DNA of 7,162 nucleotides from Planctomycetaceae bacterium (GCA_031288765.1 JAITQV010000290.1:1-7162), one strand, 5' to 3'. Shown: positions 1 to 6,887, counted from the stretch's first letter. Numbers and translations are program-made. The notes: a model not told the origin generated them from the letters alone.

Positions 1-298
1 AAAAGTTTTTTCCACTGTATTACAAAACAGCGGAAACGTTCTATTTATAGGTCGAAACATCAATTTCCAACGACGTTTCGCCCGAAACAGTTAGTTTTAA
101 AGGTGTTGAGTTGATAGAAGTTAATTTTTTGGGAATAGTTCTTAGCGAATCGGTTTTTGCATCGATTTCTTTTTGCCGGGCTGTACGTTGCGGCGGGCTG
201 GTTTATATCGCCCTTGCAGGGCAAACGCAAAAAATACGATTCACGCAAACAGTTTTAGAAATTGGAACAAGCCGTCTCCCACCAACACAACCATGGGT

Positions 299-320
299 AA
301 AAAACCTTCGGCGAAGGGTT
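299..320 (-). terminator. Probable Rho-independent terminator of the kinase-nnrE unit
   Basis: Read on the minus strand, a short stem CCTTC-GCC-GAAGG (plus positions 305-317) is flanked by further A/T pairs across one mismatch. It runs directly into six T residues (plus-strand A-run at 299-304). A GC-containing stem followed by a T-tract on the gene's strand is the expected signature of intrinsic termination. It lies about 195 bases past the nnrE stop, which is rather far, and the stem is short, so confidence is moderate. Confidence 0.42.
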
Positions 321-360
321 GCCTACCTTTTATTTTTGTATCGGGTTGGGAAATTCCGAT

Positions 361-389
361 CCGTAGGTTGCGCTTCGCTCCACCTACGG
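361..389. repeat. Imperfect palindrome within a candidate intergenic repeat
   Basis: CCGTAGGT at 361-368 pairs with ACCTACGG at 382-389. The 13-base interior can itself form a GC/GC mini-stem closed by TTC. Together with the CCCTTGCGGGG hairpin just to the right (405-415), this forms a two-hairpin block. A similar but diverged block lies at 176-222. Blocks of this kind are common as multi-copy intergenic repeats in bacterial genomes, but copy number cannot be judged from one window. Confidence 0.4.
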
Positions 390-421
390 TTATGCACATC
401 TCATCCCTTGCGGGGTTAAGA

Positions 422-439
422 TTCAGTATTAATACTGAA
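422..439. repeat. Perfect 18-bp palindrome TTCAGTATTAATACTGAA
   Basis: The two nine-base halves at 422-430 and 431-439 are exact reverse complements with no spacer. A gapless, AT-centred dyad could be a binding site for a dimeric regulator, or part of a transcript-end hairpin (TTCAGTA-TTAA-TACTGAA). It lies 76 bases past the nnrE stop, with no gene start visible next to it. A promoter role is therefore not supported by the context. Confidence 0.4.
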
Positions 440-514
440 AACAAACGACTGTATAGATACGAAGTTCTTATAGCAAAAAATTGCCGGCTTTTATTGAGTT
501 TATCTCGGAATGTC

Positions 515-1282
515 CTACAAATCGGTAATTCGCTCAATGTTCAAACCGTTATCGTGAACATCCAAACCGTTATCGTGAACATCCAAACCGTTATCATGAA
601 CATCCAAACCGTTATCGTGAACATCCAAACCATTGTCGTGAACATTCAAACCAATATCCTGAACAATTACCGTTCCAAGATATTTGGCGGCTTCGGATTT
701 TGTGAAGCCGACTTTTGAAGCGTAAAAAGTTAAAGTGTAATCGGCAAAAACCGTTGGGTCACTCGGTAATCCCGTGTCCGCATCCAACCCGCTCGGTATG
801 TCTATCGCTATAACTTTGACGCCGGATTCCTTGCGAATTGTGTTGATAGACCGAATTGTTTTTGCGAAAGGTTCACGCGGAATCCCCGCAGCGCCGGTTC
901 CAAGCATTGCGTCAATCAAAACCCCAAACCGCTCCAAACCGGCAACCGGAAATGTCCGCTCCATAATAGGAACATTGCAACGCCGTAGAATATTGTAATT
1001 TGTTCCGGCATCACCGGTTAATTCCTTGGGATCGGCGAGCAGAAAAACGGTTGGGCACAACCCCCGAATTTTAAGATGACGCGCCATCACAAAACCGTCA
1101 CCGCCGTTATTGCCTTTTCCGCAGACAAGACCCACCGGAATTTCCGGCTTCACAATCTCCAAACGCTGCAACGTATCAACCGCACCGCGTCCGGCATTTT
1201 CCATAAGCACCAAACCGGAAATTCCAAATTGTTCTACCGCTTTCCGATCAATATTACGGGATTCCTGCCGTGTTAAATACAT
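515..1282 (-). CDS. nnrE: NAD(P)H-hydrate epimerase (YjeF N-terminal domain) with a C-terminal heptapeptide repeat
   Basis: The enzyme interconverts the R and S forms of hydrated NAD(P)H (NAD(P)HX) so that the dehydratase NnrD can restore NAD(P)H; this is cytosolic metabolite repair. Residues below count from the ATG at 1282 (255 aa). Visible family motifs are an N-terminal YLTRQESRNID helix, LMENAG (about 26-31), GKGNNGGDGFVMARHL (55-70), DAMLGTG (124-130), AIDIPSGLDADTG (159-171) and the late YTLTF..SKVGF stretch. The NnrD kinase-like domain found in two-domain YjeF proteins is absent. The usual end of the domain, TVIVQDIGLN, is followed by five VHDNGL(D/N) copies and a short NIERITDL tail. 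A TTG at 1294 would add four residues (MVNI). I prefer the ATG because family members begin at or close to the YLTR segment. No strong Shine-Dalgarno sequence precedes either start. The gene follows the kinase by 21 bases and is probably co-transcribed. Enzyme assignment is firm; the role of the tail is unknown. Confidence 0.93.
   Translation of the reverse strand: MYLTRQESRNIDRKAVEQFGISGLVLMENAGRGAVDTLQRLEIVKPEIPVGLVCGKGNNGGDGFVMARHLKIRGLCPTVFLLADPKELTGDAGTNYNILRRCNVPIMERTFPVAGLERFGVLIDAMLGTGAAGIPREPFAKTIRSINTIRKESGVKVIAIDIPSGLDADTGLPSDPTVFADYTLTFYASKVGFTKSEAAKYLGTVIVQDIGLNVHDNGLDVHDNGLDVHDNGLDVHDNGLDVHDNGLNIERITDL
542..667 (-). repeat. 21-bp tandem repeat, five full units plus one ancestral-like unit, inside nnrE
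   Basis: Units lie at 542-562, 563-583, 584-604, 605-625 and 626-646. A diverged sixth copy at 647-667 matches at about 16 of 21 positions. Units 1, 2 and 4 are identical. Unit 3 differs by one base (synonymous, His). Unit 5 differs by three bases, two synonymous (Asp, Asn) and one changing Asp to Asn. The unit is a multiple of three, so the array stays in frame and encodes VHDNGLD repeats. The sixth copy encodes VQDIGLN, which is the normal conserved end of the epimerase domain, so the array probably grew from it. Confidence 0.95.
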
Positions 1283-1303
1283 TATATTGACCAACTTACG
1301 GTT

Positions 1304-4135
1304 TTACGATTTGCGAATCCATTTAACGAGCGCGTTGAACAGCAGCGCCGGATCAATAGGTTTTGTGATATGGTCGTTCATTCCGGCTTCAATACTTAAC
1401 TCCCGATCTCCCGTCATTGCATGAGCCGTCATTGCAAGAATCGGCAACCCGCTAAACCTTGAATCCGACCGAATCAGTTTTGCGGCTTCCAAACCGTCCA
1501 TCTCCGGCATCTGAATATCCATCAACACCAAATCATAATGATTATTTTGAATCATTTCCAACGCTATCCGCCCGTTGGAGGCAACATCCACAATAAATCC
1601 TTCCATTTTGAGCATTTCCGTTGCAACCATCTGGTTAATCCGGTTGTCCTCCGCCAAAAGAATTTTGGCACCGCGAACCGATTCCGGCAACTTAAAAGAC
1701 GATCCCGAACGGCGGGTTACACCTTGCGAACGTGATTTCTTTTTCTCTTCGATCATTGCCTGTTTCTTTTCCGATGTAACCAACATCAGAACATTGAAAA
1801 GATCACTGACAACAATCGGTTTTTGAATTTGCTGAACGGCGTTTGTAATTTTCCGCTCTTTCAGCAACCGTTCCAGATCAGGATGATTCGAAAAAACATG
1901 GAGCGGCACTTTGGAAAGTTCCTTGTTTTGAAGAGCAAGGTACATGGGCAACCCGTTTTGTTCCAAATTATCAAAATCGAAAATTATAAAATCAATTTCG
2001 CTCATCCTGTTTGAATTAAGGAATAATTCAAAATCATTTAGTGTTTCGCATTGCGCCACAACTTTGCATTTCAGGAGTTCCAGATAATTCCGAATCACCG
2101 CCAACGAATCTCGGTGATCCCCCAACAGCAGCACATCCGTGCGGATTTCGGAAAAATCTTCGAGAACATCGCCTTCGAGCGGCAATCCGAAACGTGCGGT
2201 AAAAGTAAATGTTGTACCTATATTGTGTCGGCTTTCACATTCGATATTGCCTTTCATCATATTGACAATACTTTTGGAAATCGCCAATCCCAAACCGGTT
2301 CCGCCGTATTTTCGTGTTGTTGAGGTGTCGGCTTGGGTGAAGGGGCGGAACAGTTGGTGCATTTGTTCCGGCGTAATACCGATTCCCGAATCCCGAACCG
2401 AACAACGAAGCAACACCGAAAGATCGTCTTGTTCCGCAACATCAACAGAAACACGGATAAAACCTTCGCTTGTAAATTTGACGGCATTCCCGACAAGATT
2501 GACCAAGACCTGCCGCAAACGCACGGAATCGCCCATCAAATGAACGGGAACTCCTTCCGCCAATTCAAAAGTAAGGGCGAGATTTTTTTTATTTGCCGAT
2601 TCCGCAACCAGAGCATCCAAATCGTCAATCACTTCATTGAGCGAAAATTCGTGATATTCCATAATCATCCGACCGGCTTCGATTTTTGAAAAATCGAGGA
2701 TATCGTTAATAATTCGCAACAGGAGTCGGGCGGATTGTTCGGCGGCTTCGATATATTCACGTTGTTTTGCGGAGAGTTCGGTTCTCAGAGCCAGTCCTGC
2801 CATACCGAGGATGGCGTTCATAGGTGTTCGGATTTCGTGGCTCATATTGGCGAGAAATTCGCTCTTTGTCCGCACGGAGGCTTCGGCGGCGTCACGGGCT
2901 AAACGGAGTTCCGTTTCGGCGTGGCGGATTTCGGTAACGTCAATCAGCCACACCATAACGGCTTTTGCACCGTAATAATCAATGAAAAACATGTTGGCGA
3001 GCATTTCTTTAATTATGCCGTTTTGAGTTTTCATTGTAACGGGCTGCCAATTGACGAGACCGTTTTGTTCGAGTTCCAGATTCAGCAATTTTTTAACTTT
3101 TTGATCGGCAAAATAATCACCGAACACATCACCGACATGGATTCCTAAGAAATCGATAGTGAAGGGTGTAACGAAGGTGAGGCGGTCATTGTGGTCGATG
3201 ACGGCGAAGCAAACGGGGCTGGAGTTGAGGATATTCCGCAGCAGCAAACGTTCTCGGTCGCGTTCTTCTTGAATTTGTTTTAGTTCTCTGAGGTCTCGGA
3301 TATAACCTACGACGCCGCTATGCGTATCATGTTTTAGGCGGACAAGAGTAATTTCTGTGGGGATTTGTTCGCCGTCGGATTTTTGGTGAATCCAATCGAA
3401 GACGATTCGTCCCGATTGAATGGCTTTGGCGATATTTTCGGTAATAAGTTCTTCCGAATCACGTCCGTTGGGCTGAAATTTTGGGGAAAAGTTGGTGAAA
3501 TTTTTGGCAAAACCGGTTAATTGATTGATGCCGAAGAATTGCAATGCGGCGGAATTGCAATCCCAACAAGTTCCGTCGGAGTTTAGGAAGAGGCAACTGA
3601 GCGGCATTGCGTCGAAAATGATTTTGAGTTGGTTATTGACGTTTGGGTCTTCAACTTTTAGTATTTCGATTCCCGAAGCTTTTTGGGGGTCTGTTGTTGA
3701 GGGGTTTGTTGGGGGCTGGGTTGGGGGGAAATTTTGGGGAGCGGTTTCTGGGGAGAGGATTCGCAATGTTCCCCAAAGGTTTTTAGCGGCGGAATCTCCG
3801 GCGGCGGGTTTACCGGTTAGGCTGATTTGTTCCCATTGGTCTTTTTCCGAATATTTTATCCGAAAAGTCATCGTCAAATCGTTGGAAGCAAGGAGTCCTT
3901 GAACCCATTCTTGTTCTACGGCGGGTTGGTCTTCGGGGTGAACCGAGAGGTCGAGGAAGTCATTCCAGTTGATGGTGAACCGGTTTGCGGCGCTTCCGAA
4001 GAACAATTCGATCATCCGGCGTCCGAAAAACGTGATTTCGTTGCCGGATTCGTTGTAATTCCACAACAGAATACCTGTTTCGCCTAAGGTATCAATACAG
4101 ATGTCATCAATTTCCTGAAATCTGTTTCTGAACAT
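1304..4135 (-). CDS. Soluble multi-PAS hybrid sensor histidine kinase with two receiver domains
   Basis: This 943-residue protein has no visible signal peptide or membrane segment, so it is probably a cytosolic sensor. In order: a PAS-like module (about 10-128); a Pro/Thr/Asn-rich linker (129-153); a PAS domain (about 165-285) ending in VVGYIRDLREL; a third PAS (about 295-405) ending in IDVTEIRHAE; and a helical linker. The dimerisation/phosphoacceptor domain carries FLANMSHEIRTPMN with His433. The ATPase domain shows the N box (NLVGNAVKFT, Asn546/Asn550), G1 box DSGIGI (582-587), F box and G2 box GGTGLGL (611-617). A degenerate receiver follows (about 665-790). The C-terminal canonical receiver (about 822-940) has Glu829/Asp830, phosphoacceptor Asp873 in LMDIQMPEMDG, Thr903 and Lys925. 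There is no HPt domain, so phosphate would leave through a separate HPt or regulator not seen here. The ligand is unknown. The ATG start has no clear Shine-Dalgarno sequence, but no better start is seen. It is probably first in a unit with nnrE. Confidence 0.93.
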   Translation of the reverse strand: MFRNRFQEIDDICIDTLGETGILLWNYNESGNEITFFGRRMIELFFGSAANRFTINWNDFLDLSVHPEDQPAVEQEWVQGLLASNDLTMTFRIKYSEKDQWEQISLTGKPAAGDSAAKNLWGTLRILSPETAPQNFPPTQPPTNPSTTDPQKASGIEILKVEDPNVNNQLKIIFDAMPLSCLFLNSDGTCWDCNSAALQFFGINQLTGFAKNFTNFSPKFQPNGRDSEELITENIAKAIQSGRIVFDWIHQKSDGEQIPTEITLVRLKHDTHSGVVGYIRDLRELKQIQEERDRERLLLRNILNSSPVCFAVIDHNDRLTFVTPFTIDFLGIHVGDVFGDYFADQKVKKLLNLELEQNGLVNWQPVTMKTQNGIIKEMLANMFFIDYYGAKAVMVWLIDVTEIRHAETELRLARDAAEASVRTKSEFLANMSHEIRTPMNAILGMAGLALRTELSAKQREYIEAAEQSARLLLRIINDILDFSKIEAGRMIMEYHEFSLNEVIDDLDALVAESANKKNLALTFELAEGVPVHLMGDSVRLRQVLVNLVGNAVKFTSEGFIRVSVDVAEQDDLSVLLRCSVRDSGIGITPEQMHQLFRPFTQADTSTTRKYGGTGLGLAISKSIVNMMKGNIECESRHNIGTTFTFTARFGLPLEGDVLEDFSEIRTDVLLLGDHRDSLAVIRNYLELLKCKVVAQCETLNDFELFLNSNRMSEIDFIIFDFDNLEQNGLPMYLALQNKELSKVPLHVFSNHPDLERLLKERKITNAVQQIQKPIVVSDLFNVLMLVTSEKKQAMIEEKKKSRSQGVTRRSGSSFKLPESVRGAKILLAEDNRINQMVATEMLKMEGFIVDVASNGRIALEMIQNNHYDLVLMDIQMPEMDGLEAAKLIRSDSRFSGLPILAMTAHAMTGDRELSIEAGMNDHITKPIDPALLFNALVKWIRKS

Positions 4136-4235
4136 TATTTTGTTGCGGGATTATCAAAAACTGTTGGAAGCGGGGGAATGACCAATGGGACATTTTTTGG
4201 GAAATGGTTTGGGATTTCCTCAAAAGGCATATCTA

Positions 4236-4263
4236 GTTATAACATTATTTTATAATTTGTAAA
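4236..4263 (-). promoter_or_regulatory. Candidate sigma-70-type promoter for the kinase-nnrE unit
   Basis: On the minus strand, TTTACA (plus 4258-4263) is followed after 16 bases by TATAAC (plus 4236-4241). Both are close to housekeeping promoter consensus. Transcription would begin about 95 bases upstream of the kinase ATG. The DNA is AT-rich, so chance matches are likely. Confidence 0.3.
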
Positions 4264-4434
4264 AGAGTGGAGTGTGGGGCATTTTTTATTTTAGGGATTT
4301 TGCGGGGGATTTTTCCAAAAATAACTGATTTTTTGCCCGCAATATTCCTTTTTCTGCTCTCAATATTCGATTTCTTAAAGATTTTTAATCAAGAGGCAGG
4401 CGGTGTTTTAGTGAAGAGTTTAGAGGGAATAGTG

Positions 4435-4491
4435 AATAGTTTACAAGCGGAATTAGCATATTGCGGTAAAAATTCCGCTTGCGACACTATT
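4435..4491. repeat. Long inverted repeat / stem-loop in the divergent intergenic region
   Basis: CAAGCGGAATT (4444-4454) and AATTCCGCTTG (4471-4481) are perfect 11-bp reverse complements around a 16-base loop. Across a small internal loop (3 and 4 bases) the stem continues with AATAGT (4435-4440) and ACTATT (4486-4491). About 17 bp pair in total. No T-run follows on the plus strand, so it is not a standard terminator for that strand. It lies about 207 bases before the synthetase start. It could be a leader structure, a small RNA or an intergenic repeat. Confidence 0.6.
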
Positions 4492-4593
4492 GACAATTTC
4501 CTGCAAATATCTCCGTAAGTTTTAACATTTTTCCCTTGCGGGGAATCCGAAATACCTTCCGAAAATATTTATGAAACGGCGGGGGGCTTTTTT

Positions 4594-4623
4594 TTGAATG
4601 AATTTAGGGTATCCTTTTAAATA
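4594..4623 (+). promoter_or_regulatory. Weak candidate promoter for the acyl-CoA synthetase
   Basis: TTGAAT (4594-4599) and TAAATA (4618-4623) are separated by 18 bases and lie about 75 bases before the GTG start. Both hexamers depart from consensus. The call rests on position and spacing only. Confidence 0.2.
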
Positions 4624-4684
4624 GTTGTATTGAGTTGTTGCGCCGGAACACCCCGTTCCCGCCCTTCGATGTTTAACTTTATAG

Positions 4685-4690
4685 AAAGGA
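4685..4690 (+). promoter_or_regulatory. Ribosome binding site AAAGGA that fixes the synthetase start
   Basis: AAAGGA ends seven bases before the GTG at 4698, a good Shine-Dalgarno distance. It supports GTG over any later start. It is the clearest ribosome-binding site in the window; the minus-strand genes lack one. Confidence 0.65.
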
Positions 4691-4697
4691 TACTTCC

Positions 4698-6830
4698 GTG
4701 TCAACTTCCTTAGTTGCTAAATTAGATGCCGTTTTCAAACCCCAATCCGTCGCCGTCGTCGGCGCATCCACCAAACCCGGTACCGTTGGAAACGACTTAC
4801 TCCTCAATCTTGTCCGTGATAAATTCGGCGGCAAGATTTACCCCGTTAACCCCAAAGCCGATGAAATTCACGGCGTTAAAGTTTACAAAACTCTCGGCGA
4901 TATCCCCGGTGAAGTTGATCTTGCCGTACTGATTGTTCCCGCCAAAGTCGTTCCCGGTCTCGTTCTCGAAAGCAAAGCCAAAGGTGTGAAAGGTCTCGTG
5001 ATCATCTCCGCCGGCTTCAAAGAATCCGGTCACGAAGGCGCCGAAAGAGAAAAAGAACTCACAAAATTAGTCCGGGAAGCGGAAATTCCGTTAATCGGAC
5101 CCAATTGTTTGGGTGTTATCAACCCGCAAATCAACCTCAACGCCTCCTTCGCCGCCAAAATCGCCCTCAAAGGCAACCTCGGATTCATCTCCCAAAGCGG
5201 CGCCCTGTGTACCTCCGTCCTCGATTACGCCGAAGCACGCCAAATCGGATTCAGTAAATTTGTCAGCTTCGGAAATAAAGCCGATGTCAAAGAAACCGAT
5301 TTGCTCGAATATCTGGCTGATGACCCCGAAACCAAAGTAATCGCCCTCTACCTCGAAGATATCGGAGACGCCAAACGCTTCATCGATGTTGCCTCAAAAA
5401 CGTTTTGGGACAAAGGAAAACCAATCCTCTGCCTCAAATCCGGGCGTTCTGCCGAAGGCGCCAAAGCCGTCAGTTCCCATACCGGTTCGCTCGCCGGCTC
5501 CGACGCCGTTTACGAAGCCGTGTTGAAACAAGCCGGTGTTCAGCGAGTTACCACCATCGCCGAACTCTTTGACCTCGCCGCCCTTTACACCACTCAACCC
5601 TTGCCCAAAGGGAACCGCCTCGCCATCATCACCAATGCAGGCGGTCCCGGAATTATGGCAACAGACGCCGCAATCGCCGCCGGGTTGAAACTTGCCAAAC
5701 TGGAAGATTCCACCAAAGAAAAACTCAAACCGCCCGTCTTACCCGAAGCCGCCGCCCTCAATAACCCTGTTGACGTGATCGGCGATGCCCATAGCGACCG
5801 CTACCAAGCCGCCGTCGAAGCGGTTATGAATGATCCCAATGTCGATTTGGGTGTTGTGCTGCTCACCCCCCAATCCATGACCGATTCCGGTAATTGCGGT
5901 AAAATCCTGCCCGATGTTATCAAAAAAATCGGTAAACCTGTTGTTGCGGCGTTCATGGGTGTGAAACAGGTCGAAGAAGGCGTCAATAACCTCGTCCAAA
6001 ACGGCATTCCCAATTACGCTTTCCCCGAAGATGCCGTCAAATCCCTGGCTGCCGCAACCCGATTGGTCGAAACAAAATCCATCCCAAAACGGGAATATGT
6101 CGAATATAAAGATGTTGATATTGCCAAAGCCAATAAAATCATCGCCGACTATCTCGGTAACCAAACAGAAAAATATTTGACACAAGCCGATTGCCGGTCT
6201 TTGTTCGAATGTTATAAATTGCCGCTGCTCAAAAGCGGAATCGCCCAATCCGCAGACGATGCGGCAAACATCGTTGCCGGAATCGGCAAAAAAGTTGTGA
6301 TGAAGGTGATGTCCGCTGAGGTTGTCCACAAATTCGATGCCGGCGGTGTTCTCCTCAATATCGAAGGCGCCGACGGCGCTAAAACCGGTTATGCCAAAAT
6401 CTTCGCCAATATTGCCAAAAATGTTCCCAATGCCAAAATCGACGGGATTTTAATTGAAGAGATGGCGGACAAGGGTGTGGAAGTGATTGTCGGCTGCAAC
6501 CGCGACGGTCTGGGTCCGCTCATGATGTTTGGTCTTGGCGGTACATTGGTTGAATTGCTGAAAGATGTTTCATTCCGGTTGGCTCCAATGTGGAAAGTTA
6601 CCGCCGAACAAATGATTCGTGAAATCAAGGCGTTCAAAGTGCTTGACGGTTACCGCGGAACTCCCAAATGCGATATTGAAGCGGTTGTTGACACGGTGTT
6701 GCGGATGGCTGCTCTTGCGGTAAATCACCCCGAAGTCGCAGAATTTGACATCAACCCGTTGATTGTTCATGCCGAAGGGAAAGGAGCTTCTGTTGCGGAC
6801 AGCCGCGTGATGTTGAGAAAACCGCGATAA
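4698..6830 (+). CDS. ADP-forming acetyl-CoA synthetase (acetate-CoA ligase), fused alpha and beta subunits
   Basis: The family converts acyl-CoA (typically acetyl-CoA), ADP and phosphate into the acid, CoA and ATP, making ATP by substrate-level phosphorylation in the cytosol. Its 710 residues are the usual length of an alpha-beta fusion. The CoA-binding Rossmann-like domain (about 8-135) has SVAVVGASTKPGTVG and LIGPNCLGVINP. The succinyl-CoA-ligase-like part (about 150-300) has GFISQSGAL and SSHTGSLAGSDA with the likely phosphohistidine His261. A third alpha segment with ITNAGGPGIMATDA runs to about 455. The C-terminal ATP-grasp (beta) domain (about 490-705) contains HKFDAGGV with His544, matching the second phosphorelay histidine of the family, then GCNRDGLGPLMMFGLGG and EFDINPLIV (682-690). 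There is no acetyltransferase domain, which argues against a Pat-type protein acetylase. The GTG start is fixed by AAAGGA at 4685-4690. Substrate range (acetate, propionate, branched or aryl acids) cannot be read from sequence. It is transcribed alone, divergent from the kinase and convergent with the next gene. Confidence 0.93.
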   Translation: MSTSLVAKLDAVFKPQSVAVVGASTKPGTVGNDLLLNLVRDKFGGKIYPVNPKADEIHGVKVYKTLGDIPGEVDLAVLIVPAKVVPGLVLESKAKGVKGLVIISAGFKESGHEGAEREKELTKLVREAEIPLIGPNCLGVINPQINLNASFAAKIALKGNLGFISQSGALCTSVLDYAEARQIGFSKFVSFGNKADVKETDLLEYLADDPETKVIALYLEDIGDAKRFIDVASKTFWDKGKPILCLKSGRSAEGAKAVSSHTGSLAGSDAVYEAVLKQAGVQRVTTIAELFDLAALYTTQPLPKGNRLAIITNAGGPGIMATDAAIAAGLKLAKLEDSTKEKLKPPVLPEAAALNNPVDVIGDAHSDRYQAAVEAVMNDPNVDLGVVLLTPQSMTDSGNCGKILPDVIKKIGKPVVAAFMGVKQVEEGVNNLVQNGIPNYAFPEDAVKSLAAATRLVETKSIPKREYVEYKDVDIAKANKIIADYLGNQTEKYLTQADCRSLFECYKLPLLKSGIAQSADDAANIVAGIGKKVVMKVMSAEVVHKFDAGGVLLNIEGADGAKTGYAKIFANIAKNVPNAKIDGILIEEMADKGVEVIVGCNRDGLGPLMMFGLGGTLVELLKDVSFRLAPMWKVTAEQMIREIKAFKVLDGYRGTPKCDIEAVVDTVLRMAALAVNHPEVAEFDINPLIVHAEGKGASVADSRVMLRKPR

Positions 6831-6861
6831 AAACCGCTAAAACTCCCTAATACCAACACCC

Positions 6862-6875
6862 TTCAATATATTGAA
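6862..6875. repeat. 14-bp perfect palindrome TTCAATATATTGAA
   Basis: The halves TTCAATA and TATTGAA are exact reverse complements. The palindrome starts about 30 bases after the synthetase stop and is followed immediately by a small GCGGA-G-TCCGC hairpin (6877-6887). It probably belongs to the structured 3' region before the long terminator hairpin; no separate role is evident. Confidence 0.35.
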
Positions 6876-6887
6876 CGCGGAGTCCGC

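Larger units (their letters stand above)
1..514. other. Intergenic region rich in inverted repeats, no convincing gene
   Basis: No reading frame here resembles a known protein. The short open frames on both strands translate into low-complexity, Arg/Asn/Cys-rich text typical of non-coding repeats. The stretch lies downstream of the nnrE stop on the minus strand. It contains small hairpins at 75-88 (GTTTC/GAAAC), 210-222 (GCCCT-TGC-AGGGC), 305-317 (CCTTC-GGC-GAAGG), 340-360 (ATCGG/CCGAT) and 361-389 (CCGTAGGT/ACCTACGG), plus an 18-bp palindrome at 422-439. Two blocks, 176-222 and 361-416, share an architecture on the minus strand: a CCC(T/C)GCAAGGG hairpin, a spacer ending in AACC, then a second GC-rich block containing GCAAC. 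This suggests decayed members of one intergenic repeat family. Whatever gene lies to the left of the window is not visible. Confidence 0.6.
4136..4697. other. Divergent intergenic region between the kinase and the acyl-CoA synthetase
   Basis: This 562-base stretch separates two divergently read genes and is unusually long compared with the 21-base gap between the kinase and nnrE. It contains a candidate minus-strand promoter (4236-4263), a long hairpin (4435-4491), a TTCCC-TTGCG-GGGAA hairpin (4531-4545), a candidate plus-strand promoter (4594-4623) and a small GGAAC/GTTCC hairpin (4645-4659). An open frame at 4267-4518 (GTG start, 83 codons, Phe/Ile/Leu-rich) has no good ribosome-binding site. 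Its composition follows the T-rich DNA, and the long hairpin lies inside it. I do not call it a gene. Confidence 0.6.

Noticed and set aside
60..537. Minus-strand open frames at 60-248 and 241-537
   Set aside because: They cover inverted repeats, have no family motifs or ribosome-binding sites, and have the Arg/Asn/Cys-rich look of translated intergenic repeats.
542..667. CRISPR-like array
   Set aside because: The 21-bp units abut without spacers and keep a reading frame, so this is a coding tandem repeat.
173..718. Plus-strand open frame of 181 codons containing repeated VNIQTVI
   Set aside because: It is antisense to the end of nnrE. The VNIQTVI repeats are the complement-strand reading of the 21-bp array, which stays open because the unit has no stop in that frame. 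The rest is intergenic hairpin DNA.
4267..4518. Possible small hydrophobic protein of 83 codons with a GTG start
   Set aside because: No good ribosome-binding site. Its Phe/Ile/Leu richness reflects T-rich DNA, and a strong hairpin lies within it. No homology is recognisable.
4575..4595. G-run followed by a T-run, resembling a terminator
   Set aside because: No complementary arm exists for the G-run, so there is no stem before the T residues.
5739..6329. 196-codon minus-strand open frame inside the synthetase gene
   Set aside because: It is an antisense shadow of a strongly coding gene with biased third positions. Its Gly/Phe/Asp/Ile-rich text has no recognisable domain.
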